Shown here: positions 56,168 through 64,000 of the stretch, piece after piece
How positions within the stretch are numbered: position 1 is the first letter of the stretch
Layout of the letters: every line of letters starts with the position of its first letter
From: Lachnospiraceae bacterium
Lineage (GTDB): Bacteria > Bacillota_A > Clostridia > Lachnospirales > Lachnospiraceae
Assembly: GCA_021770615.1 (NCBI GenBank)
Contig: JAETQR010000020.1
Location: 12,011 to 76,010, forward strand
Direction: 5' to 3'
Length of the DNA stretch: 64,000 bases
Translations under genes and position numbers: made by a program
The notes under the pieces: model-generated
Told to the model about the DNA's origin: nothing
Databases searched by the model: none
The model's input: the letters and a program-made list of their open reading frames with translations, nothing else

Positions 56168-56341
56168 ATGGAAACGAATTGCGAATTTTGCGCATTGTAC
56201 TATGTAGATGAGGATGGATATGGTGAGTGTCAGGTGAATCTGGATGAGGACGAGATGTACCGCTTTATGAATACTTCTTATAAAACATGTCCCTATTATC
56301 AGAGTGATGATGAATATAAAATAGTAAGAAAACAAAACTAA
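56168..56341 (+). CDS. Small Cys-containing protein (DUF6472-like)
   Basis: 57 residues from METNCEFCALYYVDED. Cys pairs CEFC and later ECQVN and CPYYQ suggest a small metal-binding fold. It ends SDDEYKIVRKQN. I recall a family of this form (DUF6472) in Lachnospiraceae next to dus genes. GGAAGAGG directly precedes the ATG. It is 16 bp upstream of the dihydrouridine synthase gene and probably co-transcribed. Confidence 0.75.
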   Translation: METNCEFCALYYVDEDGYGECQVNLDEDEMYRFMNTSYKTCPYYQSDDEYKIVRKQN

Positions 56342-56357
56342 TGTAAGGAATTTATAT

Positions 56358-57296
56358 ATGAAATATTATATGGCACCGCTTGAGGGGATCACCGGATATA
56401 TTTTCCGGACGACTTATCATAAATATTTTGGAGGGATTGATAAATATTTTACTCCATTTATTTCCCCAAATCAAAAAAAGATATGCCGGACACGGGAAAA
56501 AAAGGATATTCTTCCTGAAAATAATGAGGGGATGAATGTGATTCCCCAGATTCTTACAAATAATTCGGAGATGTTTCTAAAAACAGTAGATTATCTGAAA
56601 GACTATGGATATCGTGAAGTAAACTTAAATTTAGGATGTCCGGTCGGAACGGTAGTATCAAAAAAGAAAGGCGCTGGGTTTCTTTCTGATCCAGGCAGAC
56701 TCCAGTCATTTTTAGATGATATTTTTTCCCATTGTGACATTCAGATCTCTGTGAAGACAAGGATTGGCATGGAAGATCCGGAAGAATTTGAATCACTGAT
56801 AAGGATTTTTAATCAGTTTCCAATTTTTGAACTGATCATACATCCAAGAATCAGAGAGGATTACTATAAAAATCAACCAAATATGAAAGCATTTTCTTAC
56901 GGATATGACAAAAGCAATGCAAAAGTTTGTTATAATGGAGATCTTTTTACAAAAGAAAAAGTAGATGCTGTCATAAAAAAATATCCGGAATTGGATGCTG
57001 TTATGTTTGGGCGTGGAATTCTTCGTTATCCCGGGCTGATCCCTTATATTCGGGAAGGAACTGTAATGGAAAAAGAAAAACTGCGTGGATTTCATGATCA
57101 CATTTATGGGAGATATCAAGAAAATTTATATGGAGATAAAACTGTGTTATTTAAAATGAAGGAATTGTGGAGTTATATGATCCATTCTTTTGAATATGAC
57201 CCTAAAATAGAGAAAAAGATAAAGAAATCACAGAAGCAATCGGAATATGATATCGCCGTCAGGGAATTATTTTCCAATTACCGGTTAATATTATAA
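56358..57296 (+). CDS. tRNA-dihydrouridine synthase
   Basis: 312 residues, a TIM barrel with FMN. It reduces uridines in tRNA D loops. Motifs are MAPLEGITGYIFRTTYHKYFGG, VNLNLGCPVGTVVSKKKGAGF with the active-site Cys, VKTRIGM, and LIIHPRIREDYYKNQPN. The family GRG(I/A) end is AVMFGRGILRYPGLI. The usual HGRxxxQxY is altered to HPRIREDYY, seen in a clostridial subgroup. Downstream lies the fumarase beta gene. Confidence 0.9.
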   Translation: MKYYMAPLEGITGYIFRTTYHKYFGGIDKYFTPFISPNQKKICRTREKKDILPENNEGMNVIPQILTNNSEMFLKTVDYLKDYGYREVNLNLGCPVGTVVSKKKGAGFLSDPGRLQSFLDDIFSHCDIQISVKTRIGMEDPEEFESLIRIFNQFPIFELIIHPRIREDYYKNQPNMKAFSYGYDKSNAKVCYNGDLFTKEKVDAVIKKYPELDAVMFGRGILRYPGLIPYIREGTVMEKEKLRGFHDHIYGRYQENLYGDKTVLFKMKELWSYMIHSFEYDPKIEKKIKKSQKQSEYDIAVRELFSNYRLIL

Positions 57297-57330
57297 TGGA
57301 TGCATAAAGATGGTACAAATGGAGGAAATT

Positions 57331-57882
57331 ATGGATAAGTATATACAAACACCATTAACAGAGGAAAAAATTAAAGATTTAAAGGCAGGAGATTATGTGT
57401 ATCTGTCGGGAACGATTTATACGGCGAGAGATGCCGCTCACAAAAGAATGACAGAAGGTCTTGAGAAGGGGATAGAGCTTCCCTTTAATATGGAAGATCA
57501 GATTATTTATTATCTTGGCCCTACACCAGCCAGAGAGGGACAGGTCATCGGTTCTGCAGGACCTACGACCAGCAGCCGTATGGATAAATACGCACCTGTT
57601 CTTTTAGAGCGTGGATTAAAGGGAATGATCGGTAAGGGGAAAAGAAGTAATGATGTGATTTCTTCGATCAAAAAAAATACAGCGGTATATTTTGCTGCTG
57701 TGGGAGGTGCGGGTGCCCTGCTGTCAAAATGCATCAAAAAAAGTGAGGTCATTGCTTATGATGATCTGGGAACGGAAGCAATCCGAAGACTTGAGGTGGA
57801 GAATCTTCCTGTTATAACCGTGATCGATTGTGAGGGGAACGACTTGTATAAAACAGCAACAATGGAATATGCAAAGATTTAA
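57331..57882 (+). CDS. fumB: Class I fumarate hydratase, beta subunit
   Basis: 183 residues from ATG 57331, set by GGAGG 5 nt upstream. It corresponds to the C-terminal domain of class I fumarases: KAGDYVYLSGTIYTARDAAHKRM, YYLGPTPAREGQVIGSAGPTTSSRMD, MIGKGKRS and YFAAVGGAGALLSKCIK. It needs the alpha subunit at 54381. The two genes are separated by a convergent DUF pair and a terminator, so they must be expressed from different transcripts. L-tartrate dehydratase is the alternative reading. Confidence 0.85.
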   Translation: MDKYIQTPLTEEKIKDLKAGDYVYLSGTIYTARDAAHKRMTEGLEKGIELPFNMEDQIIYYLGPTPAREGQVIGSAGPTTSSRMDKYAPVLLERGLKGMIGKGKRSNDVISSIKKNTAVYFAAVGGAGALLSKCIKKSEVIAYDDLGTEAIRRLEVENLPVITVIDCEGNDLYKTATMEYAKI

Positions 57883-57883
57883 G

Positions 57884-57912
57884 TTGACAAACAAAACATA
57901 ATCTGTTAGAAT
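57884..57912 (+). promoter_or_regulatory. Promoter of tRNA-Ser
   Basis: TTGACA (57884-57889) directly after the fumarase beta stop, 17 bp, TAGAAT (57907-57912). Confidence 0.7.
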
Positions 57913-57957
57913 TATCCATGCACTGAAATTTAATATTGTTTGTTGTTTCAGAACTTT

Positions 57958-58045
57958 GGAGAAGTACTCAAGTGGCTGAAGAGGTGCCCCTGCTAAGGGT
58001 ATAGGTCGTTTACGCGGCGCGAGGGTTCAAATCCCTCCTTCTCCG
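57958..58045 (+). tRNA. tRNA-Ser (anticodon GCU)
   Basis: 88 nt class II tRNA: acceptor GGAGAAG / CTTCTCC, anticodon arm TGCCC-CTGCTAA-GGGTA with GCT, a long variable arm, and T arm GAGGG-TTCAAAT-CCCTC. Discriminator G, with no encoded CCA. Confidence 0.95.
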
Positions 58046-58069
58046 TTCGCAAAGTGCATTGAGAATGTT

Positions 58070-58103
58070 GGAAAGTACCGAGTGGTGCTTTCCATATTTT
58101 TTT
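58070..58103 (+). terminator. Terminator after tRNA-Ser
   Basis: Stem GGAAAGTACC / GGTGCTTTCC (58070-58079 and 58084-58093) with a GAGT loop, followed by ATATTTTTTT. Further right, an extended -10 TGCTATACT (58166-58174) probably drives the next gene. Nothing else is visible in 57883-58260. Confidence 0.8.
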
Positions 58104-58260
58104 GTTCAAAGAAAAAAAGTCATTTTTAGGTCTTATGAAATAATACTACATATTTAGCCAAAATGTGCTATACTGGGAAAAAGGTGACGTCGTTGCATAG
58201 TCAGAAGTCACGGAATAAGGAAAAGGTTCGCTTTAGAATAAATTGGGAGGAATAAAACAT

Positions 58261-59016
58261 ATGGAACGAGAATACTTAGAGCAGGAATCAATCAGAGCAA
58301 ATTCGAGGCGGCGTAAACTGTTTTTAGGGCTATTTATATTTTTTGCATGCATTTGTGCATTTCTTTATTTTGCAGTGGGAAATTCCATTGACTTAAGTAA
58401 ACCGGATGATAAAAAGCTGTTTGTCATATTTGTCGTTATGGCAGGTCTTATGCTGTTTTGTACGGTAGTCCAACTGATGATATCCATATTGCCTGCCAAA
58501 AACGGCAGAAATCTTATTCTTCCTCTTGAGGAAAATACCAGAGAGGCAGTGGCAGAAATTATTAACAGGGAGGTTGCTGAAGGAAAAATTTTGTATGAAG
58601 GACTCATGAATCATAAAACTATAAAAAAATACAGCGACAGAATCGCCATACTTCCCTCATACGTACTTCTTATCCGGGAAATAGGTAAAATAACCGCTAT
58701 TCCACGTGATAAAATTTATTGGATATGCGCCCAGCCCGGATACAAGGGTGGCCCTTACTATGTGCGTTTGCTCATATTTACGGAGAAAAAGCTCATAGAT
58801 TTTGATGGGAATGACATTGAGCATATGATGGAAGTAGCAGAGAATATCTATCAGTACATACCAAATGTTTTTAAAGATTACAGCGCTCAGCACGGTATGA
58901 CAAATCTCCCTTTTGTATTAGAAAAACTTTATAATGAAAACCGTGCAGCTTTTATATCTCTTTATGAAGAAGAGAAACAGAAATCGTGTTTTTCGGCAAA
59001 TCAAATGGAGGAATGA
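58261..59016 (+). CDS. Hypothetical membrane protein with two N-terminal helices
   Basis: 251 residues from ATG 58261, with GGGAGG about 10 nt upstream. There are two hydrophobic helices at about 20-40 and 60-82, then a cytosolic domain with SDRIAILPSYVLLIREIGKITAIPRDKIYWICAQ and YVRLLIFTEKKLIDFDGNDIEHM, reminiscent of PH-like YcxB/YdbT-type domains. The C-terminal region is helical. I do not recognise a named family. It is followed within 3 bp by a lipoprotein gene, so a membrane complex is possible. Confidence 0.65.
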   Translation: MEREYLEQESIRANSRRRKLFLGLFIFFACICAFLYFAVGNSIDLSKPDDKKLFVIFVVMAGLMLFCTVVQLMISILPAKNGRNLILPLEENTREAVAEIINREVAEGKILYEGLMNHKTIKKYSDRIAILPSYVLLIREIGKITAIPRDKIYWICAQPGYKGGPYYVRLLIFTEKKLIDFDGNDIEHMMEVAENIYQYIPNVFKDYSAQHGMTNLPFVLEKLYNENRAAFISLYEEEKQKSCFSANQMEE

Positions 59017-59018
59017 GG

Positions 59019-60191
59019 ATGAAAAAACTTTTTCTGGTCATTTATATGACAGGTATTTTATTGATGTGTGGATGTGAACAAAAGAATGTGGCGACATCAG
59101 AAACAGTATTAAATGATAAGACGCAAAACTTATCTTATACAGAAAGTGCAATGAATTGTTGGCCACAAGATCTGTTTGAGCAAAATAGAATCATGCAATT
59201 CCATTATCCGCAGAAAGATATAAACGGTTCATTGTTTGAAATAGAACAGGAATATAAAGAAGATTCAAAGAAAAAGATTAATTTGTTTCGTGTTCAGCTT
59301 ATGGATGGCTCATGGGAAATGAAAGATATTTCCTGGAAGCATGAGATTGAGAAGCAACTAAAAAGTAAAAATATAGTAATTGATAATTATTATTACACAG
59401 ATAAAGGAATATTGTTTTTATGGCTTACTGAGTATTCCATGTATCCTAAGACCTACTATAATAATACAGAGCAATATAAGGAGAGTTATTATGCGGTAGA
59501 TCAATATTGTTTTCGGATAGATGAAGTAAATAATAGCGCAAAAAAATTGAAATTACCTAAGCTGACAGTACAGTCTTATCTGAAACAAAATGGTAACAAT
59601 CAAATATCAGCCAGAGAGGGTGAGATAATACCGAATGAGGTTGTGGTGTTGGAAGAGGGGAATATTTTTTTGGTTTCTGTTGATCCATCAATAAGCGGTC
59701 TGTATAATGGTGAAACTGGTGAAAAAATAGGCGGGGGATTTGAGCTATCGGAAGGATTTGCCTGTTCTCAAGTGGCCGCAGGAAATGGCTTTTTTGTGTT
59801 GGCAGGTGTGGATTCTGATACGAATAAGATAGAAATAAAAGTATTTAATGAAGAAGGGGAAAAACTGTATGCAATACCTACAGAAATTAATTTTGAGCAG
59901 GAGAAGTATATGACGGTAGACCAGGAGCATATAATTGTCGGTGCAGGTGAAGACGAGATATTTGCGGCTACTAAAGAGGGGTTATTTAGAGCAGAGTTAG
60001 GGGAAGAAAAGCTTGAGCAAATTATTGATGTCAAGCGGGATAATACATATTATTTATCATCTGATTATATTTTGTGTGATGATTCAGTGATCATTAAGGG
60101 GCAGGAAAATGATTATTATATAGCAGTTAAAAAGTCTAAGGATCATGGTGGGATGGATAAAACATATCTTTGTCATTATACAAAAGAATAA
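59019..60191 (+). CDS. Predicted lipoprotein of unknown function
   Basis: 390 residues from ATG 59019, 7 nt after GGAGG. The signal peptide MKKLFLVIYMTGILLMCGC ends in a lipobox-like LMCGC, so the protein is probably lipidated at Cys 19. The body is mostly beta strand with many Tyr and Asn. It has possible propeller-like repeats, such as ISGLYNGETGEKIG and IIVGAGEDEIFAATKEGLF. No enzyme motif is seen. It lies between a membrane protein gene and another lipoprotein gene, with overlapping or near-overlapping ends, which suggests one operon. Confidence 0.65.
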   Translation: MKKLFLVIYMTGILLMCGCEQKNVATSETVLNDKTQNLSYTESAMNCWPQDLFEQNRIMQFHYPQKDINGSLFEIEQEYKEDSKKKINLFRVQLMDGSWEMKDISWKHEIEKQLKSKNIVIDNYYYTDKGILFLWLTEYSMYPKTYYNNTEQYKESYYAVDQYCFRIDEVNNSAKKLKLPKLTVQSYLKQNGNNQISAREGEIIPNEVVVLEEGNIFLVSVDPSISGLYNGETGEKIGGGFELSEGFACSQVAAGNGFFVLAGVDSDTNKIEIKVFNEEGEKLYAIPTEINFEQEKYMTVDQEHIIVGAGEDEIFAATKEGLFRAELGEEKLEQIIDVKRDNTYYLSSDYILCDDSVIIKGQENDYYIAVKKSKDHGGMDKTYLCHYTKE

Positions 60192-60205
60192 ATGGGGGAA
60201 TGAAA

Positions 60206-61102
60206 ATGAAAAAGATCATATACATTATGTGCATATGTGTATTCATACTTGGCATGCTCTCAGGATGCGGCGGTGAATTTGCAGGAGAAATGGCATCTGG
60301 AAACGATGTGTCCAGGGCGATTACGGGGGCAGCAGCATCCGGTCAGGCAGTATCGGAGCAAGCCATACATGCAGATGAAAAACCGGCATATGTAAAAGCA
60401 TACACGGAATTTCTTCTTTATGCGGATATTGATCAGGGACACGATTTTCCGATCCGAGGCTATTATTTATTTGATCTGAACTTTGATAATATACCGGAAC
60501 TTGCTATTTCTCACGATTCTGGAGGATCGATGGGAGGATATTTTACATACTACTATTTTGACGGAAAAGAAATAAAAGAGATTTTAAATGAAGGCGAACC
60601 GGCAAGGATTTCTAATTATACACAGGTACTTGCGGATTTTGAGCAAAAGAAGGTGTATTTGTTGAAAGAAATGTATTTACTTCGGGGGAATCAGAATGGA
60701 ACCTACGGGTATGTGAGTGAGATCAAAAGCCAAGGCCAGTGTCCCTATATATATGATATTTTAGATTTAGAAGTGGATGAAGACCGTGATTTGAGTAGCT
60801 ATTGTGAAACGGAGCATGAATGTGAAGATGAGTTCCTGTCGGATTTGGATCTTGAGGATTGTTTGATTACACGTTATTATGATGTAGGGAAGAAGTGGGT
60901 TGAGATTTCGTCCAAAGAATACCTGAAAAAGAAAAGAAAGCTGATACCGAAAAAGAATTCGTTTGTAGATTTGCGTGAGGAAAGCGTGGGTTATTTCGGA
61001 GTAGATGATAGTGGCGATGATTTATATGTGGATTTAAAGATAGGGGAAAAGGAGATTGAGCAGCTTTTTGAACGTTATACAAATTTGTTGTGTCAAAAGT
61101 AA
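60206..61102 (+). CDS. Predicted lipoprotein of unknown function, second
   Basis: 298 residues from ATG 60206, with GGGGGAA 6-7 nt upstream. Signal peptide with lipobox LSGC (Cys about 19), then a low-complexity Gly/Ala/Ser stretch (GEMASGNDVSRAITGAAASGQAVSE). The mature domain has YKAYTEFLLYADIDQGHDFPIRGYYLFDLNFDNIPELAISHD, a DLNxDxxPELAI calcium-type motif frequent in extracellular proteins of gut Firmicutes. The remainder is acidic, with paired Glu/Asp. A substrate-binding role is possible but unproven. Confidence 0.7.
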   Translation: MKKIIYIMCICVFILGMLSGCGGEFAGEMASGNDVSRAITGAAASGQAVSEQAIHADEKPAYVKAYTEFLLYADIDQGHDFPIRGYYLFDLNFDNIPELAISHDSGGSMGGYFTYYYFDGKEIKEILNEGEPARISNYTQVLADFEQKKVYLLKEMYLLRGNQNGTYGYVSEIKSQGQCPYIYDILDLEVDEDRDLSSYCETEHECEDEFLSDLDLEDCLITRYYDVGKKWVEISSKEYLKKKRKLIPKKNSFVDLREESVGYFGVDDSGDDLYVDLKIGEKEIEQLFERYTNLLCQK

Positions 61103-61239
61103 AACTACTGTATCATGATGAACGAAATAAATGGCAAATATATATTGGAAGAGGGAAAGTGGAAAATCGTACTGAAATAATAGTCACTATTTTTTTAAAG
61201 ATCGTTACATCACAGATAAAGTTTCAGGAGGTATTTTTT

Positions 61240-61743
61240 ATGAATTCAGATTGTACAGTGGCAATAGACAGTGGTTTTATAAATATCAGGGTAGGCGCCA
61301 TTATTATGAAAGATAATAAATTTTTAATGGTAGGCAACGAAAGGCAGGATTATCTATATTCCGTCGGCGGACGTGTTAAATTTGGTGAAACTGCAGAAGA
61401 GGCGATCGTAAGAGAGGTGTATGAAGAAACGGGTGTTAAGCTCGAAGTGTCTCATCTTGGATTTATTCATGAAAATTATTTTTATGGTGATGGCTTTATG
61501 AATAAAGACAAAATGATTTATGAGATATCGTTTTATTTTTATATGAAAACTCCGGATGACTTTGAACCAAAATGTGAAAGCTTTACAGAAGATAACTGCA
61601 AAGAAAAACTGATGTGGGTAACTGCAGACAGCGAAACAAAATATTATCCTGAATTTTTCAGGACAGAGTTGAATGATCCAGAGAATGGATTAAAATATAT
61701 TGTTACGGATGAAAGGCTGAAAGAGGTAAAAAATAATGAGTAA
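61240..61743 (+). CDS. NUDIX hydrolase
   Basis: 167 residues from ATG 61240, with CAGGAGG 8 nt upstream; a longer frame to 61090 would overlap the lipoprotein gene. The NUDIX box is complete: GGRVKFGETAEEAIVREVYEETGVK (GxxxxxExxxxxxxREUxEExGU). NUDIX enzymes remove nucleoside diphosphate derivatives; the substrate cannot be read from the sequence. The stop overlaps the next gene by 8 bases. Confidence 0.9.
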   Translation: MNSDCTVAIDSGFINIRVGAIIMKDNKFLMVGNERQDYLYSVGGRVKFGETAEEAIVREVYEETGVKLEVSHLGFIHENYFYGDGFMNKDKMIYEISFYFYMKTPDDFEPKCESFTEDNCKEKLMWVTADSETKYYPEFFRTELNDPENGLKYIVTDERLKEVKNNE

Positions 61744-61942
61744 ATACAACCTTTTATGGGAATATGTGCAGGACAGTGGAAGCCGGTCTTTGAAACTTAC
61801 TTTTGAAGATATACAAAAGATTGCAGGAATACCGATAGATCATTCTTTTTTGAAATACAAAAGAGAACTAATGCAGTACGGGTATGAGGTTAGTAAAATA
61901 TCAATGAAAGAACAGACGGTTATTTTTAATAAAATTCATTGA
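61736..61942 (+). CDS. Small hypothetical protein (DUF7662-like)
   Basis: 68 residues: MSKYNLLWEYVQDSGSRSL, LTFEDIQKIAGIPIDHSFLKYKRELMQYGYEV, SKISMKEQTVIFNK. The pattern LWEYV...LTFEEI...SFL.YK.EL..YGY is a family I recall from Clostridia, without known function. It overlaps the NUDIX gene stop by 8 bp, so translation is coupled. Confidence 0.7.
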   Translation: MSKYNLLWEYVQDSGSRSLKLTFEDIQKIAGIPIDHSFLKYKRELMQYGYEVSKISMKEQTVIFNKIH

Positions 61943-62040
61943 TAGTATCCTTCTGCCGGAAGCTACGTGAGGATAAAGATGTGGATGACCAAAACAAAAA
62001 AACATTTATAGATTTAGATGGGATTTTGCGGAAGTTTTAA
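61936..62040 (+). pseudogene. Possible C-terminal gene remnant
   Basis: An open frame in a third phase reads ...RKLREDKDVDDQNKKTFIDL... and ends in TAA at 62038, with no start codon or ribosome binding site. It looks like the last 30-odd codons of a lost gene between the small hypothetical and the kinase-like gene. Chance is not excluded. Confidence 0.25.
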
Positions 62041-62052
62041 GAGGATATTATA

Positions 62053-63036
62053 ATGAGGGATAACATGTCTATATTTACAAAGATAGAACAAAAATATAAC
62101 TGGAAGTTGAGAGAAGAACCTGTTAGTTTGAGTGGTGGATTTATGCATAGGATGTATAAATTAGAAACGGAACAAGGCATTTATGCCCTTAAACTATTAA
62201 ACAAGTTTGTTATGCAAAGAAAAACTGCCATGGAAAATTATGCTATAGCAGAGCAGTTAGAATGTCTATTAGAGAGAAGCGGGATCCCTATTCTTCCTGC
62301 ATTATCTTTTAATGGAAGTAAAATGCAGGAAATCGACGGTGAATATTTTTATCTGTTTGATTATTATGCCGGAAAAACTTTAAAAAGAAAAGAAATAACA
62401 CCATATCATTGTACACAGATCGGCAAGGTACTTGCTAAAATCCATAATATAGATAAAAAGCCTGTGCATGGATCTTTTCAGGACATGCAGATAGATTGGG
62501 ATTTTTATCTTATTAAAATGGAAAAGGAAAATATACAGTTATATGAAATGTTAAAAGACAGTTATGTACAGATCATAGAAAGTCAGAATAATGGAAATCG
62601 TGCAAGAAAAAATCTTCCGGGCGTTTGTGCTATCTGCCATAATGATATGGATTGTAAGAATGTTTTATGGAATGGGGAAGATTACCGAATTATCGATCTG
62701 GAATGTCTTTCTTATGATAATCCGCTGATGGAACTGTTTGAACTGGCTCTTTGCTGGTCAGGATATGAGGAATGTCAAATTGATTTTAGGTTGTTTCGAT
62801 CTTTTTTAAAAGGGTACGCAGTTTCGCGTGGTGAATTACCTTTAGACTGGGAAACACTTTATGATTGTAATAATGGCAGATTAGAATGGTTAGAGTATAA
62901 TATTAAGCGTGTTTTAGGTATTGATTGTGGAGAAGATGAAAAAGAGATTGGAATTGAACAGGTCAAAGAAACAATACAACATATTATCTACTATGCAAAA
63001 ATGCGAGAGCAGATACTTGAAAACTGTACATGGTGA
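62053..63036 (+). CDS. CotS/APH-like phosphotransferase
   Basis: 327 residues; AAGAGGA before the ATG. Kinase-like fold of the aminoglycoside phosphotransferase / CotS group: LSGGFMHRMYKLETEQGIYALKLLN (nucleotide-binding lobe), GIPILPALSFNG, and HNDMDCKNVLWNGEDYRIIDLECLSYDNP (catalytic HND and metal-binding Asp). Substrates in the family include aminoglycosides, homoserine, choline and spore-coat components. No resistance claim can be made; the nearest layout is that of CotS-type housekeeping members. It lies next to a GNAT gene. Confidence 0.8.
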   Translation: MRDNMSIFTKIEQKYNWKLREEPVSLSGGFMHRMYKLETEQGIYALKLLNKFVMQRKTAMENYAIAEQLECLLERSGIPILPALSFNGSKMQEIDGEYFYLFDYYAGKTLKRKEITPYHCTQIGKVLAKIHNIDKKPVHGSFQDMQIDWDFYLIKMEKENIQLYEMLKDSYVQIIESQNNGNRARKNLPGVCAICHNDMDCKNVLWNGEDYRIIDLECLSYDNPLMELFELALCWSGYEECQIDFRLFRSFLKGYAVSRGELPLDWETLYDCNNGRLEWLEYNIKRVLGIDCGEDEKEIGIEQVKETIQHIIYYAKMREQILENCTW

Positions 63037-63111
63037 TTTTACTGAGTACACTTGGATCCATAAATTAAAATCGACGGATATTTTATACAGTAGATCAAAG
63101 GAGGATACATA

Positions 63112-63660
63112 ATGAAACATCTCGGGACAAGGTTACTGGAAACAGACAGACTTATCCTACGAAGATTTACCATGGCAGATACGCAGGCAATGTTTGATAA
63201 CTGGGCGTCAGATGAAGATGTGACAAAGTATCTTATGTGGCCGGCGCACCAAAATACGGATGTCACGAAAGCTGTTTTGGAAGAGTGGGTAGCGAAATAT
63301 GATAGCGATGATTATTATCAATGGGCGATCGTTTATAAAGAAGATAGTGATGAACCGATCGGAAGTATTTCTGTAGTATCTTCTAATGATAAGGTTCAAA
63401 AAGCACATATTGGATATTGTATCGGAAAGAAATGGTGGCATAGGGGCATCACGTCAGAAGCTCTTCAGGCATTGATTGATTTCTTATTAAATAAGGTAGG
63501 CATGCAGAGGATTGAATGCAGACATGATCCGAATAATCCTCATTCTGGTGACGTGATGAAAAAGTGTGGTATGCAATATGAAGGCACATTACGAAAGGCA
63601 GATCGGAATAACCAGGGAATTTGTGATGCCTGTTATTATTCAATATTATCAACGGATTGA
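63112..63660 (+). CDS. GNAT family N-acetyltransferase, RimJ/RimL type
   Basis: 182 residues; AAAGGAGG 8 nt before the ATG. Begins with TRLLETDRLILRRFTMAD, typical of RimJ/RimL-like GNAT enzymes. AHIGYCIGKKWWHRGITSEAL is the acetyl-CoA-binding loop, and RIECRHDPNNPHSGDVMKKCGMQYEGTLRKAD is the conserved C-terminal part. It probably acetylates an amine or a protein N-terminus; the substrate is unknown. Confidence 0.88.
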   Translation: MKHLGTRLLETDRLILRRFTMADTQAMFDNWASDEDVTKYLMWPAHQNTDVTKAVLEEWVAKYDSDDYYQWAIVYKEDSDEPIGSISVVSSNDKVQKAHIGYCIGKKWWHRGITSEALQALIDFLLNKVGMQRIECRHDPNNPHSGDVMKKCGMQYEGTLRKADRNNQGICDACYYSILSTD

Positions 63661-63812
63661 TTTTAATTATTATTTGTATTTAGTCAGATATCAGAAGAGT
63701 GTATTGTATCAAATAAATACAATATATAGTAGTTTAACCTTGCTCGTAAACACACATATTTGATATAAATATAATAAGTTAAAAAAAATAATAAAAAGTT
63801 TTGAGAAAAGTG

Positions 63813-64000
63813 TTGACAAATGCGGATTATTTTGGTAAGATAATATTCGCTGACGCACCAAAGAGCGTTTCCATGAAATGCCCTAAAGTGCAGAAAGCAG
63901 TGGTGTTCAGGCACTTTCTGACACCATATGGACCTTGATAACTGAACAGTGAAACAACCCTGAAAATTCATAAAAATTTTCAGAACTAATTACAAGATTA
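63813..64000 (+). promoter_or_regulatory. Strong promoter and leader, probably of an rRNA operon
   Basis: TTGACA (63813-63818), 17 bp, TAAGAT (63836-63841). The leader then contains GACCTTGATAACTGAACAG (from 63931), a sequence type that I associate with the region just before 16S rRNA genes or between rRNA genes in Lachnospiraceae. No coding frame is visible in 63661-64000. The rRNA gene itself would lie beyond the right edge. Confidence 0.55.

Noticed and set aside
56072..56335. 87-codon minus-strand ORF
   Set aside because: It is antisense to the small Cys-containing gene that has conserved Cys spacing and good context.
61090..61239. N-terminal extension of the NUDIX frame
   Set aside because: It overlaps the lipoprotein gene end, and the strong CAGGAGG is placed for the ATG at 61240.
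62053..63036. Aminoglycoside resistance gene
   Set aside because: Only the general APH/CotS fold is visible; nothing in sequence or context supports a resistance function.

Overview
The window looks like the chromosomal replication-origin region of a low-to-moderate GC Firmicute, most likely a member of the Lachnospiraceae (Clostridia). The evidence is the gene order around dnaA, a PurO-type IMP cyclohydrolase working with a stand-alone AICAR formyltransferase, many TTG and GTG starts with strong GGAGG ribosome binding sites, and surface proteins built from Ig-like, BspA-like leucine-rich, DUF6273 and GLUG-like modules. These family calls come from reading translated sequence, not from database searches.

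The centre (36.5-54.4 kb) is the conserved origin block. Genes on the left point left: rpmH-rnpA-yidD-yidC-khpB(jag), then mnmE-mnmG-rsmG-parA-parB-DUF4446, with two perfect parS sites flanking rsmG. Genes on the right point right: dnaA, dnaN, an S4-domain gene, recF, gyrB, gyrA. The probable oriC is the AT-rich gap between dnaA and dnaN, with DnaA boxes extending into the 3' end of dnaA. After gyrA come the alpha and beta subunits of a class I fumarase, separated by a DUF2752/DUF4234 pair, a small Cys-containing protein and a tRNA-dihydrouridine synthase. Then follow tRNA-Ser(GCU), a row of hypothetical membrane and lipoproteins, a NUDIX hydrolase, a CotS/APH-like kinase and a GNAT acetyltransferase. 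A strong promoter with an rRNA-type leader runs off the right edge.

The left third (0-16 kb) is accessory. Three large secreted surface proteins, a 475-residue protein of unknown family and a membrane Ser/Thr kinase with PASTA repeats lie in tandem on the minus strand. A near-identical 20-23 bp palindromic element sits in front of three of these transcription units. A fourth copy forms the start of a truncated membrane ORF. This cluster is followed by a DUF4143 ATPase, two paralogous AlgX/DHHW-like acyltransferase-type proteins, a SEC-C protein and a second DUF4143 ATPase.

Between 18 and 36 kb there is a purine salvage/synthesis unit. A ZTP (ZMP-sensing) riboswitch precedes IMP cyclohydrolase, and AICAR formyltransferase lies further downstream. 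Between these two genes sits an Abi_2/AbiF HEPN defence gene with its own promoter and a structured leader that fits the abiF RNA class. Next are an SbcC/SbcD-like pair, a D,D-carboxypeptidase, an HD-GYP protein, a large DUF6273/GLUG-like surface protein, a GHKL/LytTR two-component pair, trmB, an AI-2E family permease and tRNA-Lys(CUU).

The observations I consider most worth following are the AbiF gene plus RNA embedded in a ZTP-regulated operon, the four-copy palindromic element of the surface-protein cluster, and the kinase / unknown regulator / surface protein locus.
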